From NCBI GenBank assembly GCA_015061765.1, contig SUVZ01000123.1, forward strand, positions 1 through 9,428: DNA of 9,428 nt, in the 5' to 3' direction. Positions 1-6,430 of the stretch are shown one piece after another (positions within the stretch are counted from its first letter, which is position 1; each line of letters starts with the position of its first letter). The translations under genes were made by a program, and so were the position numbers. The notes beneath the pieces are model-generated. The model saw only the letters and a program-made list of their open reading frames with translations, did not search any database and had not been told where the DNA came from. The stretch is from Lentisphaerota bacterium (GTDB lineage: Bacteria > Verrucomicrobiota > Kiritimatiellia > RFP12 > UBA1067).

Positions 1-95
1 AATTTGAATGGCTGCATTCTGATATTAAAGATGTTTCTTATTTCTATGTGTTTAAACTATTTAATTACTTTTTACAATGAGGAACGCCAAATGCA

Positions 96-123
96 CCATA
101 ATAAGATTTTTATATTATTATGG
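96..123. repeat. 9-bp perfect inverted repeat, AT-rich
   Basis: CCATAATAA at 96-104 is matched by its exact reverse complement TTATTATGG at 115-123, with a 10-base spacer. After one mismatch, two more pairs (106-107 with 112-113) would close on a TTTT loop. There is no T tract directly after it on either strand, so a classic terminator is unlikely. A dyad operator for a transcription factor, or a simple AT-rich cruciform, are the alternatives. It lies about 150 bases upstream of the porin promoter. Confidence 0.5.
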
Positions 124-141
124 GATACCTTGGTTTCGTGT

Positions 142-161
142 TCCCTTTGAAAATAAAGGGA
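142..161. repeat. 7-bp perfect inverted repeat (hairpin)
   Basis: TCCCTTT at 142-148 pairs with AAAGGGA at 155-161 around a six-base GAAAAT loop. The following sequence (ACATTACCG) lacks a T tract, so this is not a textbook intrinsic terminator. It could be an mRNA 3'-end hairpin of an unseen upstream gene or an operator. Confidence 0.4.
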
Positions 162-193
162 CATTACCGTTTTCATGGTGGCAGCCAGACAAT

Positions 194-221
194 CTCGTTG
201 TGACAATCAAATTGCAACGAG
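194..221. repeat. Bulged hairpin upstream of the porin promoter
   Basis: CTCGTTG at 194-200 pairs with CAACGAG at 215-221. Inside it, CAAT at 204-207 pairs with ATTG at 211-214 around a CAA loop, leaving a three-base TGA bulge on the 5' side. That makes 11 base pairs in 28 bases, the strongest of the three dyads here. A T run at 236-242 begins 15 bases after the stem, too far for a standard intrinsic terminator. It may end transcription from an unseen upstream gene, or be a protein-binding site. Confidence 0.45.
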
Positions 222-270
222 TGCGCGCATGAACATTTTTTTCCTTCATTACCTGAATGAAAGGCAGATT

Positions 271-286
271 TGGTATAATATGCGGC
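271..286 (+). promoter_or_regulatory. Extended -10 promoter of the porin-trpS-xseA block
   Basis: A perfect TATAAT lies at 274-279, preceded by TG at 271-272 with the one-base gap of an extended -10 (TGGTATAAT). No TTGACA-like -35 is found 16-18 bases upstream, so the extended -10 would have to carry recognition. CGGC follows at 283-286, around the expected transcription start (about 285-287). The porin ATG is at 291, so the leader would be only about 4-6 bases. The same layout recurs upstream of the genes at 4072 and 7453. Confidence 0.75.
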
Positions 287-290
287 CGTA

Positions 291-1718
291 ATGAAAACGA
301 TGGTTAGCAGACTCGCCGCTTTTTCAGCGGCTTTTGTTTTTTCGGTGCCTTTTGCCGCCAATGCTTCGACAAATGCCGTGAGCTTTGACGCAGGTGCGGA
401 CCTGCGCGTACGGCAGGAGATAATGGACAATGTTCCCGGTACGCCCGGTGGCGGTGCGCAGGCTCCGGTTGTGCGCGGAAAGTCAAAGAACCAGATGCGG
501 TTCCGTCTGCGCGCATGGGGGGATCTTAAACTGGGTGAGCATTTCCGCGTGTACACACGTCTCACGGACGCGCCCCGCTGGAACATAACGCCGCAGCATT
601 CCCGCGCATACGAGTTTCCGGATGAACTGCTGCTCGACAATCTCTATCTTGACGCAACTGGGCTGTTCGACGACCGCATCGATTTCCGCATTGGACGCCA
701 GGATGTGTGGGAGCCTGGAACCGGCGCACTCTTCGGTCTGCCGCACGTATTTGCGGACGGCACGCCCGGCGACGGTAGCCGCACCCTGTACACGGACATG
801 GCGCGCATCACATGGCATGTGACGGATGAATCGAAGTTCGACGCATTCACGCTCTACGATTCAGACCGCAACAAGCTTCGCTGGGGAACGGGCGGGTCCC
901 GCAACCGTTCGCTCAACGGTCTAGGCGGCAACATGCCTGAAATGGACGAATTCGGCGCCGGTCTCGTGTGGAGTTCGAACATTGGAGGTCCGGAGGCTGT
1001 CCCATATCAGCTCTTCACCATCTTCAAGAAGAACTATTCCTACCACGACACCAGGGACGTGAAGCATCCCGGCAAGGATCTGACGGTGTTCGGCGCCCGT
1101 GCGACGCCGCAGCTCACGGACGAGCTGTCGCTTGAACTGGAGGGAATGTCCCAGGTCGGCGAAACGACGGACGGCGATTTCTGCAACGGATGGAGCGGAT
1201 TCGCGGGAATCGACTGGCGTACGGTCGTCTCGGAGAGGTTCAAGCCTTACGCAAAGCTCTCCGTCACGTACATGAGCGGCGACAAGGATGCCGCCACGCA
1301 GGACGGCGGACACAAGGCCTGGGATCCGCTGTGGGCCCGCGGCGTCGAGAACTCCGAAATGTTCCTCTACGGCACGCTCTACGGAGTCGGCTGGTGGAGC
1401 AACCTCGTCCACCCGAAGCTTACGCTCGGTTCCTCGTTCGGGAAATACCATAGGCTGAACTTTTCGTCCGGCCCCATGTTCGCAGCCGAGAACGACGGTC
1501 TCGGACATGCCGACGGACGCCGCAGCGGGGACTTCAAGGGATGGATCCACCAGACCCGCTACGACTTCCCCCTGCTGATTGCGCCCGAGAATGCGTCCGG
1601 CATCAGCCGCTTCGAGATATTCGGGCACCTTCTCGCCGAGTTCTTCAATCCCGGCGACTACTACGACACCCAGCGTCCCGCATGGTTCGTCCGTTGGCAG
1701 ATCGACATCAAATTCTAA
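291..1718 (+). CDS. Outer-membrane beta-barrel porin, alginate-export-like
   Basis: The 475-residue product starts with a signal peptide: basic residues K2 and R7, a hydrophobic stretch at 8-23 and a likely cleavage after A25 (A-N-A). The mature part alternates polar and aromatic residues as in beta-strands. It opens with a strand pattern around DLRVRQE, then RFRLRAWGD and a conserved-looking IDFRIGRQDVW block near residues 124-141. The chain ends in phenylalanine, the usual C-terminal signal for BAM-assisted insertion. The general pattern recalls the alginate-export/OprD-like porin families, which pass small molecules or oligosaccharides through the outer membrane; the substrate cannot be told from sequence. 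I use the ATG at 291; a second ATG lies three codons on, at 300. Neither has a Shine-Dalgarno site. trpS follows after 21 bases. Confidence 0.72.
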   Translation: MKTMVSRLAAFSAAFVFSVPFAANASTNAVSFDAGADLRVRQEIMDNVPGTPGGGAQAPVVRGKSKNQMRFRLRAWGDLKLGEHFRVYTRLTDAPRWNITPQHSRAYEFPDELLLDNLYLDATGLFDDRIDFRIGRQDVWEPGTGALFGLPHVFADGTPGDGSRTLYTDMARITWHVTDESKFDAFTLYDSDRNKLRWGTGGSRNRSLNGLGGNMPEMDEFGAGLVWSSNIGGPEAVPYQLFTIFKKNYSYHDTRDVKHPGKDLTVFGARATPQLTDELSLELEGMSQVGETTDGDFCNGWSGFAGIDWRTVVSERFKPYAKLSVTYMSGDKDAATQDGGHKAWDPLWARGVENSEMFLYGTLYGVGWWSNLVHPKLTLGSSFGKYHRLNFSSGPMFAAENDGLGHADGRRSGDFKGWIHQTRYDFPLLIAPENASGISRFEIFGHLLAEFFNPGDYYDTQRPAWFVRWQIDIKF

Positions 1719-1739
1719 AACAGGAAACAGAAAGTAATC

Positions 1740-2699
1740 ATGAGAATCCTTACCGGCATCCAGCCTTCGGGCAAACTCCACTGGGGCAACTATTTCGGCG
1801 CGATGAAGTCGATGTTCGACCTTCAGGAGAAGGGCGACATCTTCATGTTCATCGCGAACTACCACGCCATGACGACCGTGCGCGACGGGGCGACGCTCCG
1901 CGAAGCCACCCGCGACGTGGCCCTCGACTATCTCGCGTGCGGACTCGATCCTGACAAGGCGGTCATCTACCGCCAGAGCGACGTGCCCGAGGTGCAGGAG
2001 CTCGCATGGTTCCTTTCGTGTCTCACGCCGATGGGGCTTCTTGAGCGCTGCCACAGCTACAAGGACAAGATGGCGCACGGTTTCGACGCCACGCATGGCC
2101 TTTTCGCGTATCCCGTGCTTATGGCCGCCGACATTCTCATGATGAATGCCGATCTCGTTCCTGTGGGCAAGGACCAGAAGCAGCATCTGGAGGTGACCCG
2201 CGACCTGGCGCAGAAGTTCAACAACGCTTTCGGCGAGATATTCAAGCTTCCCGACGCATACATCCCCGAATCTGTCGCGACGATTCCCGGCACCGACGGA
2301 CAGAAGATGTCCAAGAGCTATCGGAACACGATCGGCCTTTTCGAGGACGCGAAGGCCATAAAGAAGAAAGTCATGGGGATCGTCACAGACTCCACGCCGA
2401 TGGAGGAGCCCAAGGAGCCCGAGGGCAATTCGATATACGAACTCTACAGGCTTTTCGCGACGCCGGATGAGGTTGCGCAGATGGCTGCAAGCTTCCGCGC
2501 CGGGAACTACGGCTACGGCCATGCGAAGAAGGCACTGCTCGAGGCGTACCACCGTCTCTTCGATCCGTTCCGCGCCAGGCGCGAGGAACTCGCCAAGGAT
2601 CCCGACACGCTTGAGGACATTCTCAAGGCCGGTGCGGTGAAGGCCCGCGCCGCCGCCGCTTCCACAATGGAGAAGGTCCGCGCCGCCGTCGGACTGTAA
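1740..2699 (+). CDS. trpS: Tryptophanyl-tRNA synthetase
   Basis: This cytoplasmic class I aminoacyl-tRNA synthetase charges tRNA-Trp using ATP. The 319-residue product has normal family length. The HIGH-type signature is at residues 9-17 (PSG..HWGN) and the KMSKS loop, here exactly KMSKS, is at 189-193 within GTDGQKMSKS. Other TrpS hallmarks are RQSDVPE (74-80), the LTPMG segment near 94 and YPVLMAADIL near 121-130. The C-terminal Rossmann-fold and helical parts are complete. AGGAAA at 1722-1727 lies 12 bases before the ATG and is a plausible ribosome site. It sits 21 bases after the porin and 4 bases before xseA, so it is probably co-transcribed with both, an unusual partnership for an outer-membrane protein gene. 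The assignment is secure. Confidence 0.97.
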   Translation: MRILTGIQPSGKLHWGNYFGAMKSMFDLQEKGDIFMFIANYHAMTTVRDGATLREATRDVALDYLACGLDPDKAVIYRQSDVPEVQELAWFLSCLTPMGLLERCHSYKDKMAHGFDATHGLFAYPVLMAADILMMNADLVPVGKDQKQHLEVTRDLAQKFNNAFGEIFKLPDAYIPESVATIPGTDGQKMSKSYRNTIGLFEDAKAIKKKVMGIVTDSTPMEEPKEPEGNSIYELYRLFATPDEVAQMAASFRAGNYGYGHAKKALLEAYHRLFDPFRARREELAKDPDTLEDILKAGAVKARAAAASTMEKVRAAVGL

Positions 2700-2703
2700 T
2701 CCC

Positions 2704-3987
2704 GTGGCGGACAAGGACCAGAAGATAAAGGTCTATGGCGTAAGTGAACTCACGGACGCCATAAAGGACCTTTTCAGGCGGTTCGACAAGATATACGTTG
2801 AAGGCGAGATATCCGGCTGGAAGGTATATGCCAGCGGTCATGCCTACTTTACCGTAAAGGACGAGAACGCGCAGCTATCTTGCGTGATGTTCTCGAGTGC
2901 GATAGCAAGATGCAAGGCTGCCCCCCGGTTGAGGGACGGCGCGAAGGTGTGCCTGTACGGACGCCTTGACGTATATGCACCGCGCGGCAGTTATCAGATG
3001 GTTGTTCTCGCCGCAAAGATTGCCGGCGAGGGCGATCTGATGGCGCGTTTCAACGAACTCAAGGAGCGTCTTGGGAAAGAAGGGCTTTTCGATCGCGGAC
3101 GCAAACGCAGACTTCCGTTCCTTCCGCATAGGATAGGGGTTGTGACGTCTCCGTCCGGCGCAGTCATACATGACATGTGCACGGTGCTTACGCGCAGATT
3201 CCCCAATCTTGAGATAAGGCTGTATCCGGTCAAGGTTCAGGGGCCCGGCGCGAAGGAGGAGATTGTCGAGGGCATCAGGTTCTTCAACAGGCCTTCCTCA
3301 GATTGGGTGCCGGACATACTGATAGTCGGCAGGGGCGGCGGTTCGATAGAGGACCTTTGGGCGTTCAACGAGGAGTGCGTGGTCCGCGCCGTCGCGGCAT
3401 CCGGAATCCCTACGATAAGTGCGGTCGGCCACGAGACAGATTTCACGCTGTGCGATTTCGCCGCCGACGTAAGGGCGGGCACGCCGTCGATCGCCGCCGA
3501 GATTGCAGTGCCGGTAAGGTTGGAACTCGTGGATCAGGTGAACGGTCTGGCGGAGCGACTGAAACGCGCGCCAGAACGGGCGGGTGAAGTTTACGCGCAG
3601 CGCATCGACCATCTTACGCTTCGCCTTTCTTCAGTCCTGCGCAGTTCTGCATCTGCGGCGGAGGCGCGGCTTTCGCGGTCGGCACAGCGTCTGCTTCCGG
3701 CGTTGAAGGATGCTGTTGTGGTGGCGGAGCGTCGTCTGTCCGCCCTTGATCAGAAACTGCTTCCCTCCATAAGGGAATCCGTTTCGGGATGCGAGAGGCG
3801 TCTTGTCGCGGCGGAGGCGAAGATGAAGCTTCTCGATCCAAACAATCCGCTTAAGCGCGGCTATACGCTCACTTTTGACGCCGACGGGGCAATTGTCCGC
3901 AGTGTTTCTGCCGTCAGGCAGGGAGATGTGCTCACGACGCGTTTTGCCGACGGAGAGATAGTGAGCAGTGTATGTCGACTTCGGTAA
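2704..3987 (+). CDS. xseA: Exodeoxyribonuclease VII large subunit
   Basis: XseA is the catalytic large subunit of exonuclease VII, which cuts single-stranded DNA into oligonucleotides. The N-terminal OB-fold covers about residues 6-105, with the expected YGVSELTDAIK opening and a GEISGWK...GHAYFTVKD core. The catalytic domain carries GVVTSPSGAVIHD near 142-154, VGRGGGS at 208-214 and SAVGHETDFTLCDFAADVRAGTPS around 239-262. A long charged, Ala/Arg-rich coiled-coil-like region follows, then the NPLKRGY tail motif near 380. The length, 427 residues, is typical. The start is a GTG only 4 bases after the trpS stop, with no Shine-Dalgarno site, so translation is probably coupled to trpS. The small subunit xseB, often adjacent in other genomes, is not found downstream here. 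Confidence 0.96.
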   Translation: MADKDQKIKVYGVSELTDAIKDLFRRFDKIYVEGEISGWKVYASGHAYFTVKDENAQLSCVMFSSAIARCKAAPRLRDGAKVCLYGRLDVYAPRGSYQMVVLAAKIAGEGDLMARFNELKERLGKEGLFDRGRKRRLPFLPHRIGVVTSPSGAVIHDMCTVLTRRFPNLEIRLYPVKVQGPGAKEEIVEGIRFFNRPSSDWVPDILIVGRGGGSIEDLWAFNEECVVRAVAASGIPTISAVGHETDFTLCDFAADVRAGTPSIAAEIAVPVRLELVDQVNGLAERLKRAPERAGEVYAQRIDHLTLRLSSVLRSSASAAEARLSRSAQRLLPALKDAVVVAERRLSALDQKLLPSIRESVSGCERRLVAAEAKMKLLDPNNPLKRGYTLTFDADGAIVRSVSAVRQGDVLTTRFADGEIVSSVCRLR

Positions 3988-3989
3988 TT

Positions 3990-4013
3990 CCTTTGCCGGT
4001 TGAAGGGCCAAGG
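3990..4013 (+). terminator. Weak imperfect hairpin after xseA
   Basis: CCTTTGCC at 3990-3997 pairs with GGCCAAGG at 4006-4013 with one mismatch, starting three bases after the xseA stop codon. No T tract follows, so this may act as an mRNA 3'-end stabiliser or a weak terminator rather than a classic intrinsic one. It separates xseA from the promoter at 4052. Confidence 0.3.
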
Positions 4014-4051
4014 TCTATGAAAAGAACCTCAACACGATTCTGACAAAGTTT

Positions 4052-4067
4052 TGATATAATTAACGGC
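4052..4067 (+). promoter_or_regulatory. Extended -10 promoter of the phosphate block
   Basis: A perfect TATAAT at 4055-4060 is preceded by TG at 4052-4053 (TGATATAAT, extended -10). There is no acceptable -35 at 16-18 bases; CTGACA at 4040-4045 resembles one but is only 9 bases away. CGGC at 4064-4067 has the same offset from the -10 as in the porin promoter. The expected start near 4066-4067 leaves a leader of about five bases before the ATG at 4072, with no Shine-Dalgarno site. Two TYTGAYA repeats (4039-4045 and 4050-4056), 11 bases apart, overlap the element. Confidence 0.75.
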
Positions 4068-4071
4068 AATT

Positions 4072-5727
4072 ATGAAAGACATGTTTATCGTTCTTCTGAC
4101 GGTTGCGGGTGGTCTCGGCACCTTTCTGCTTGGCATGAAACATCTGTCCGAGGGCCTTCAGGCCGTAAGCGGCCGTGGACTCAGGCGTTTCATGGCGCTT
4201 GCCACCACCCACCGGCTCGCCGGAATCGCCACCGGATGCGTTTCCACGGTCATTGTGCAGTCGAGTTCGATCATTACGGTAATCGCTGTCGGGTTCGTGT
4301 CTTCAGGCCTCTTGGATCTGACGCAGGCGATAAATGTGATCATCGGTTCGAATATCGGTACGACGACAACGGCGTGGATCATAGCGTTTGTCCCAGATGT
4401 CGGGCTTTTGGGGCTTTCCGTCGTTGCGCTGGGTGCGGTATTCTATTTCTTCATAAACAGGGAAACCGCCCACAATTTCGGCTTGGCTCTCATGGGTCTT
4501 GGATTTGTGTTCATGGGCCTTTACTGGATGAACGAAGGCGTCGCGCCTCTCAAGCAGAACGAGTCCGTTCGGGCTGCGTTTGCGGCGCTGGACGCAGGCA
4601 CGGTCGTTGGTCTTCTCAAGTGCTTTGCTGTGTCGATCATTTTCACCGCGGTGGTGCAGAGTTCCGCCGCGACCACGGCGATCGCCATGACGCTTTCCAT
4701 GCAGGGGGTCATTTCTTTCGAGACAGCCGCCGCCACCGTGTTCGGCATGAACATCGGAACCACTGTCACCGCCTGGCTTGCGGCGTTCGGAAGCACCACG
4801 GAGGCCAAGCGAACCGCCATGGCGCATACCCTCTTCAATGTTGTCGGGACGGTCGTGCTGATACCGCTCTTCATTCCCGTGATGCTTCCTGTGTCCAAGG
4901 CCTTGTTCCCCAACTGGGCGACGTCCCCCGCCGCACCCATGGCCGCCGTGCATACCGGGTTCAACATTGTCACGACGCTTCTTTTCTTCCCGTTCGTGAG
5001 GCACTTTGCCCGCTTTGTGACCTGGCTGGTTCCGGCGAAGACCGAACGCGAACAGACTCGTCTCACCTATCTTAACAAGCGAGTGAAGCAGTCTCCGCAG
5101 ATCGCCTGTGAACAGGCCGCACGCGAGGTCCTTTTCATGGCGAACAGCAATGTCGAGATGATGGCCAACGTGCGCGCCGCCATTGACGGTACGGCGAACG
5201 ATGAGGACGTCGATCATGTGTTCCGCCGCGAAGGGATCCTCGACAGGGTACAGCAGGAGATCACGGAGTTCCTCGGTCGTGTCATGACGTCCCGTCTCCC
5301 CGAGGATGTGGCCAGTCAGGCCCGTTCGCTTCTCAGGATCACGGACGAGCTTGAGACGATCTCCGACGAGGAATGCACGATCATAAAGGCCTTGAAGCGG
5401 TTCCGCGACGGTGGCGGCGAATTTGCGGGTGACGCCCGTTCCGTGGTGCTCGACATCCAGGGGCGCGTTGCGGCCTTTGCCGCCGCCGTGAACGTCTCTC
5501 TCGAATATTGCGAGAACAACTTCACCGGCAGGCCGGTCGCAAACGCAGACGAGCTTTCCGACGAAATCCGTGGACGAGTGCGCGATGCCCGTCAGGCCGC
5601 GCTGCTTACGGTCGGCTCTTCGCCGATGCGCACCCTGGCGCAGCTCGACATTCTCAACGCTTTCGACAGGATGCGCAGCTGCTACCTGAATATTTCCCAG
5701 ACCCTTGCCGGCGGAAAGCACGTTTAA
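4072..5727 (+). CDS. Na+/phosphate cotransporter with C-terminal PhoU-like domain
   Basis: This inner-membrane protein imports (or, in some family members, exports) inorganic phosphate coupled to sodium. The 551-residue product has the two inverted Na/Pi-cotransporter repeats, each with a QSS signature: VQSSS at 62-66 and VQSSA at 195-199. Each is followed by a matching NIGTT segment, at 94-98 and 227-231. Several hydrophobic segments fill roughly residues 4-320, including FNVVGT near 255-260 and FNIVTT near 298. From about 345 to 545 the protein is soluble, helical and charged, as in PhoU-type domains fused to this family. No Shine-Dalgarno site precedes the ATG, and the promoter predicts an almost leaderless mRNA. 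A PhoB-type regulator and a kinase follow, which supports a phosphate role. The family is secure; the transport direction is not. Confidence 0.93.
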   Translation: MKDMFIVLLTVAGGLGTFLLGMKHLSEGLQAVSGRGLRRFMALATTHRLAGIATGCVSTVIVQSSSIITVIAVGFVSSGLLDLTQAINVIIGSNIGTTTTAWIIAFVPDVGLLGLSVVALGAVFYFFINRETAHNFGLALMGLGFVFMGLYWMNEGVAPLKQNESVRAAFAALDAGTVVGLLKCFAVSIIFTAVVQSSAATTAIAMTLSMQGVISFETAAATVFGMNIGTTVTAWLAAFGSTTEAKRTAMAHTLFNVVGTVVLIPLFIPVMLPVSKALFPNWATSPAAPMAAVHTGFNIVTTLLFFPFVRHFARFVTWLVPAKTEREQTRLTYLNKRVKQSPQIACEQAAREVLFMANSNVEMMANVRAAIDGTANDEDVDHVFRREGILDRVQQEITEFLGRVMTSRLPEDVASQARSLLRITDELETISDEECTIIKALKRFRDGGGEFAGDARSVVLDIQGRVAAFAAAVNVSLEYCENNFTGRPVANADELSDEIRGRVRDARQAALLTVGSSPMRTLAQLDILNAFDRMRSCYLNISQTLAGGKHV

Positions 5728-5749
5728 TCAAGGAAGAACGGGGTGCGCC

Positions 5750-6430
5750 ATGTCTGCGGAGACAATCGTCATAGTTGAGGATGACGCCGCAATCCGCAGT
5801 GTGCTTCGCGTTCTTCTTCGCGGCGCGGGGTTTGCCCACATAAAGGAGGCTGAACGCGGTGATGACGGACTTAAGCTTGTTCGTGAGATTCGTCCATCGC
5901 TTGTGCTTCTCGATCTGATGCTTCCGGGATTGGACGGCTTTTCCGTCTGCCGCCGCATTCGTGAGACGAAGGAGATTGCGTCCACACCCGTAATAATGCT
6001 CACCGCAAGAAGCGAAGAGATAGATGTGGTGCGAGGATTGGAGTGCGGCGCCGACGACTATGTAACCAAGCCGTTCTCGCGTCAGGTGCTGCTTGCCCGC
6101 GTACGCGCAGTCCTGCGCCGTCCGGAGTCGGTGAGGGGTGAATCGCCGGAGTTTGACGGGCTGGTCCTCGATCCCGATTCCCATGCCGTCGTTCTGAACG
6201 GCGCGCGGCTGAATCTCACCGGCAGCGAGTACAAGGTGCTGGAGCTCCTGCTCCTGCGTCCGGAGCGCGTCTATACACGTGCCCAGAGCATCGACCATAC
6301 GCAGAATGCGGACAAGACCGTCACCGAAAGGGCGGTGGATGTCCAGATTGTGGGATTGCGCCGCAAACTGGGTGCGTGGGCCGAACACATAGAGACGATT
6401 CGCGGCGTCGGATACCGTTTCAAGCCATGA
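5750..6430 (+). CDS. PhoB/OmpR-family response regulator
   Basis: This cytoplasmic transcription factor should be phosphorylated by the kinase encoded next to it. The receiver domain (about 1-122) has the acidic pocket E10-D11-D12, the phosphorylated aspartate D55 in LLDLMLP, the switch threonine T85 and the lysine K107 in TKPF. A winged-helix OmpR-type DNA-binding domain follows (about 130-226) with ERVYTR, ERAVDVQI..LRRKLG and the closing RGVGYRF at 218-224. The wording of the second domain is closest to PhoB-like regulators. I chose ATG 5750, giving 226 residues that begin directly at the first strand. An in-frame ATG at 5705 would overlap the transporter gene. AGGAAG at 5731-5736 could be the ribosome site. 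The phosphate target is inferred from the transporter 22 bases upstream. Confidence 0.93.
   Translation: MSAETIVIVEDDAAIRSVLRVLLRGAGFAHIKEAERGDDGLKLVREIRPSLVLLDLMLPGLDGFSVCRRIRETKEIASTPVIMLTARSEEIDVVRGLECGADDYVTKPFSRQVLLARVRAVLRRPESVRGESPEFDGLVLDPDSHAVVLNGARLNLTGSEYKVLELLLLRPERVYTRAQSIDHTQNADKTVTERAVDVQIVGLRRKLGAWAEHIETIRGVGYRFKP

Larger units (their letters stand above)
1..290. other. AT-rich non-coding upstream region
   Basis: This stretch is clearly richer in A and T than the rest of the window and I see no convincing gene in it. Frame 1 is open from the left edge to a TGA at 148-150, but the peptide has no recognisable pattern and the base composition is unlike the neighbouring genes. 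It contains three perfect inverted repeats (96-123, 142-161 and 194-221), a run of seven T at 236-242 and a promoter at its right end. It probably holds the 3' flank of an unseen upstream gene plus the control region of the porin gene. Confidence 0.6.

Noticed and set aside
1..150. Frame open from the left edge to TGA 148-150, possible 3' end of an upstream gene
   Set aside because: Only 49 codons, AT-rich, with no recognisable protein pattern. A dyad lies within it. The length is within chance when all frames are considered.
921..2714. Long minus-strand open frame of 597 codons opposite the porin and trpS
   Set aside because: It lies antisense to two well-supported genes, its protein is rich in Arg, Glu, Val and His in the way of GC-rich shadow frames, and it shows no domain.
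3972..4043. 23-codon frame (ATG at 3972, TGA at 4041-4043) overlapping the xseA end, considered as a remnant xseB or leader peptide
   Set aside because: Too short, no ribosome site, no XseB-like residues and no codon repeats suggesting attenuation. It also ends before the promoter start.
4040..4045. CTGACA as a -35 box for the promoter at 4052
   Set aside because: It is only 9 bases from the -10 hexamer, too close for sigma-70-type recognition.
4303..5721. Minus-strand open frame of 472 codons opposite the phosphate transporter
   Set aside because: It is antisense to a clear transporter gene. The translation is His/Arg/Gly-rich low-complexity sequence without motifs, typical of a shadow frame.
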